A DNA stretch of 64,000 nucleotides from NCBI RefSeq assembly GCF_900106665.1, contig NZ_FNNA01000001.1, forward strand, positions 868,001 through 932,000, written 5' to 3'. This document shows, in pieces, positions 63,962-64,000 of this stretch. The first letter of the stretch is position 1. Each line of letters opens with the position of its first letter. This DNA is from Paracoccus sanguinis (lineage in GTDB: Bacteria > Pseudomonadota > Alphaproteobacteria > Rhodobacterales > Rhodobacteraceae). Below the pieces are notes generated by a model. The model was not told the origin of the DNA. It did not search any database and was given only the letters and a program-made list of their open reading frames with translations. A program made the position numbers and the translations under genes.

Positions 63962-64000
63962 TCAGCGGCGGCGGCGCTCGAGGTCGAGATACTCGGGGTC
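63962..64000 (-). CDS. 3' end of a minus-strand gene, cut by window
   Basis: The minus strand ends in-frame with DPEYLDLERRRR and TGA at 63964-63962, four bases after the extensin-like stop. Only 12 residues are visible, so the gene cannot be identified. Its convergent placement and sensible codon use suggest it is real. Confidence 0.4.
   Translation of the reverse strand, partial: DPEYLDLERRRR

Overview
The window is chromosomal DNA of a very GC-rich alphaproteobacterium, almost certainly of the order Rhodobacterales (Rhodobacter/Rhodovulum/Paracoccus-type). The evidence is the cell-cycle methyltransferase CcrM next to rnhB, the TIGR02302 protein beside lysA, ftsE-ftsX-plsC next to a zinc-ribbon protein, the DUF4170-waaA-lpxK cluster, a Hint-domain protein, and yidC-MOSC-engB. 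These are groupings I know from that order. The genus cannot be fixed by eye. Genes are dense, on both strands, and often coupled by ATGA or GTGA overlaps. I see no prophage, transposase, CRISPR array or rRNA. One tRNA (Leu, UAA) is present.

Layout. 0-7 kb: a partial ettA, a frameshifted small membrane protein, a secreted MetX-like hydrolase, then rimO with a downstream operon of a 32-codon ORF, a sulfotransferase and a KpsS-like glycosyltransferase. 7-16 kb: a VOC protein, a lipoprotein, the Hint protein with a perfect CtrA-type box, an ABC-2 exporter, an AraC regulator opposite a beta-propeller protein, plsC-ftsX-ftsE and a zinc-ribbon protein. 17-25 kb: TIGR02302-lysA, a cluster of REP-like palindromes, two small lipoproteins, argH, a TlpA thioredoxin and tag. 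25-34 kb: an EAL protein, rpe, gltX, a metallopeptidase with a PfkB kinase, and yidC-MOSC-engB. 34-37.5 kb: capsule export genes kpsM (divergent) and kpsE-kpsT. 38-44 kb: arginase, carbonic anhydrase, argF, mutY, a DUF721 protein and dsbA. 44.6-50.7 kb: DUF4170-waaA-lpxK (lipid A/Kdo) and mlaE-mlaF-mlaD (phospholipid traffic). 50.7-64 kb: tRNA-Leu, alkB, ccrM-rnhB, a sorbosone-dehydrogenase-like protein, purine-ring catabolism (ureidoglycine aminohydrolase; PuuE-UraD fusion), an Fsr-like efflux pump, a GntR regulator, an enoyl-CoA hydratase, an L,D-transpeptidase and an extensin-like protein.

How the genes work together. Envelope building dominates: YidC, LpxK/WaaA, MlaDEF, PlsC, FtsEX, KpsMTE with the KpsS-like and sulfotransferase pair, the L,D-transpeptidase and DsbA. 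Arginine and nitrogen genes (argH, argF, arginase, ureide catabolism) form a second theme. The least conventional content lies between genes. There are four structurally different repeat systems: an 11-bp array, a ~24-bp array, a 27-bp array whose translation is a regular 9-residue beta-like repeat, and a REP cluster. There is also a decayed duplicate of the 3' end of the TIGR02302 gene. Two promoters carry CcrM (GANTC) sites placed as expected for cell-cycle control, one of them the promoter of ccrM itself.
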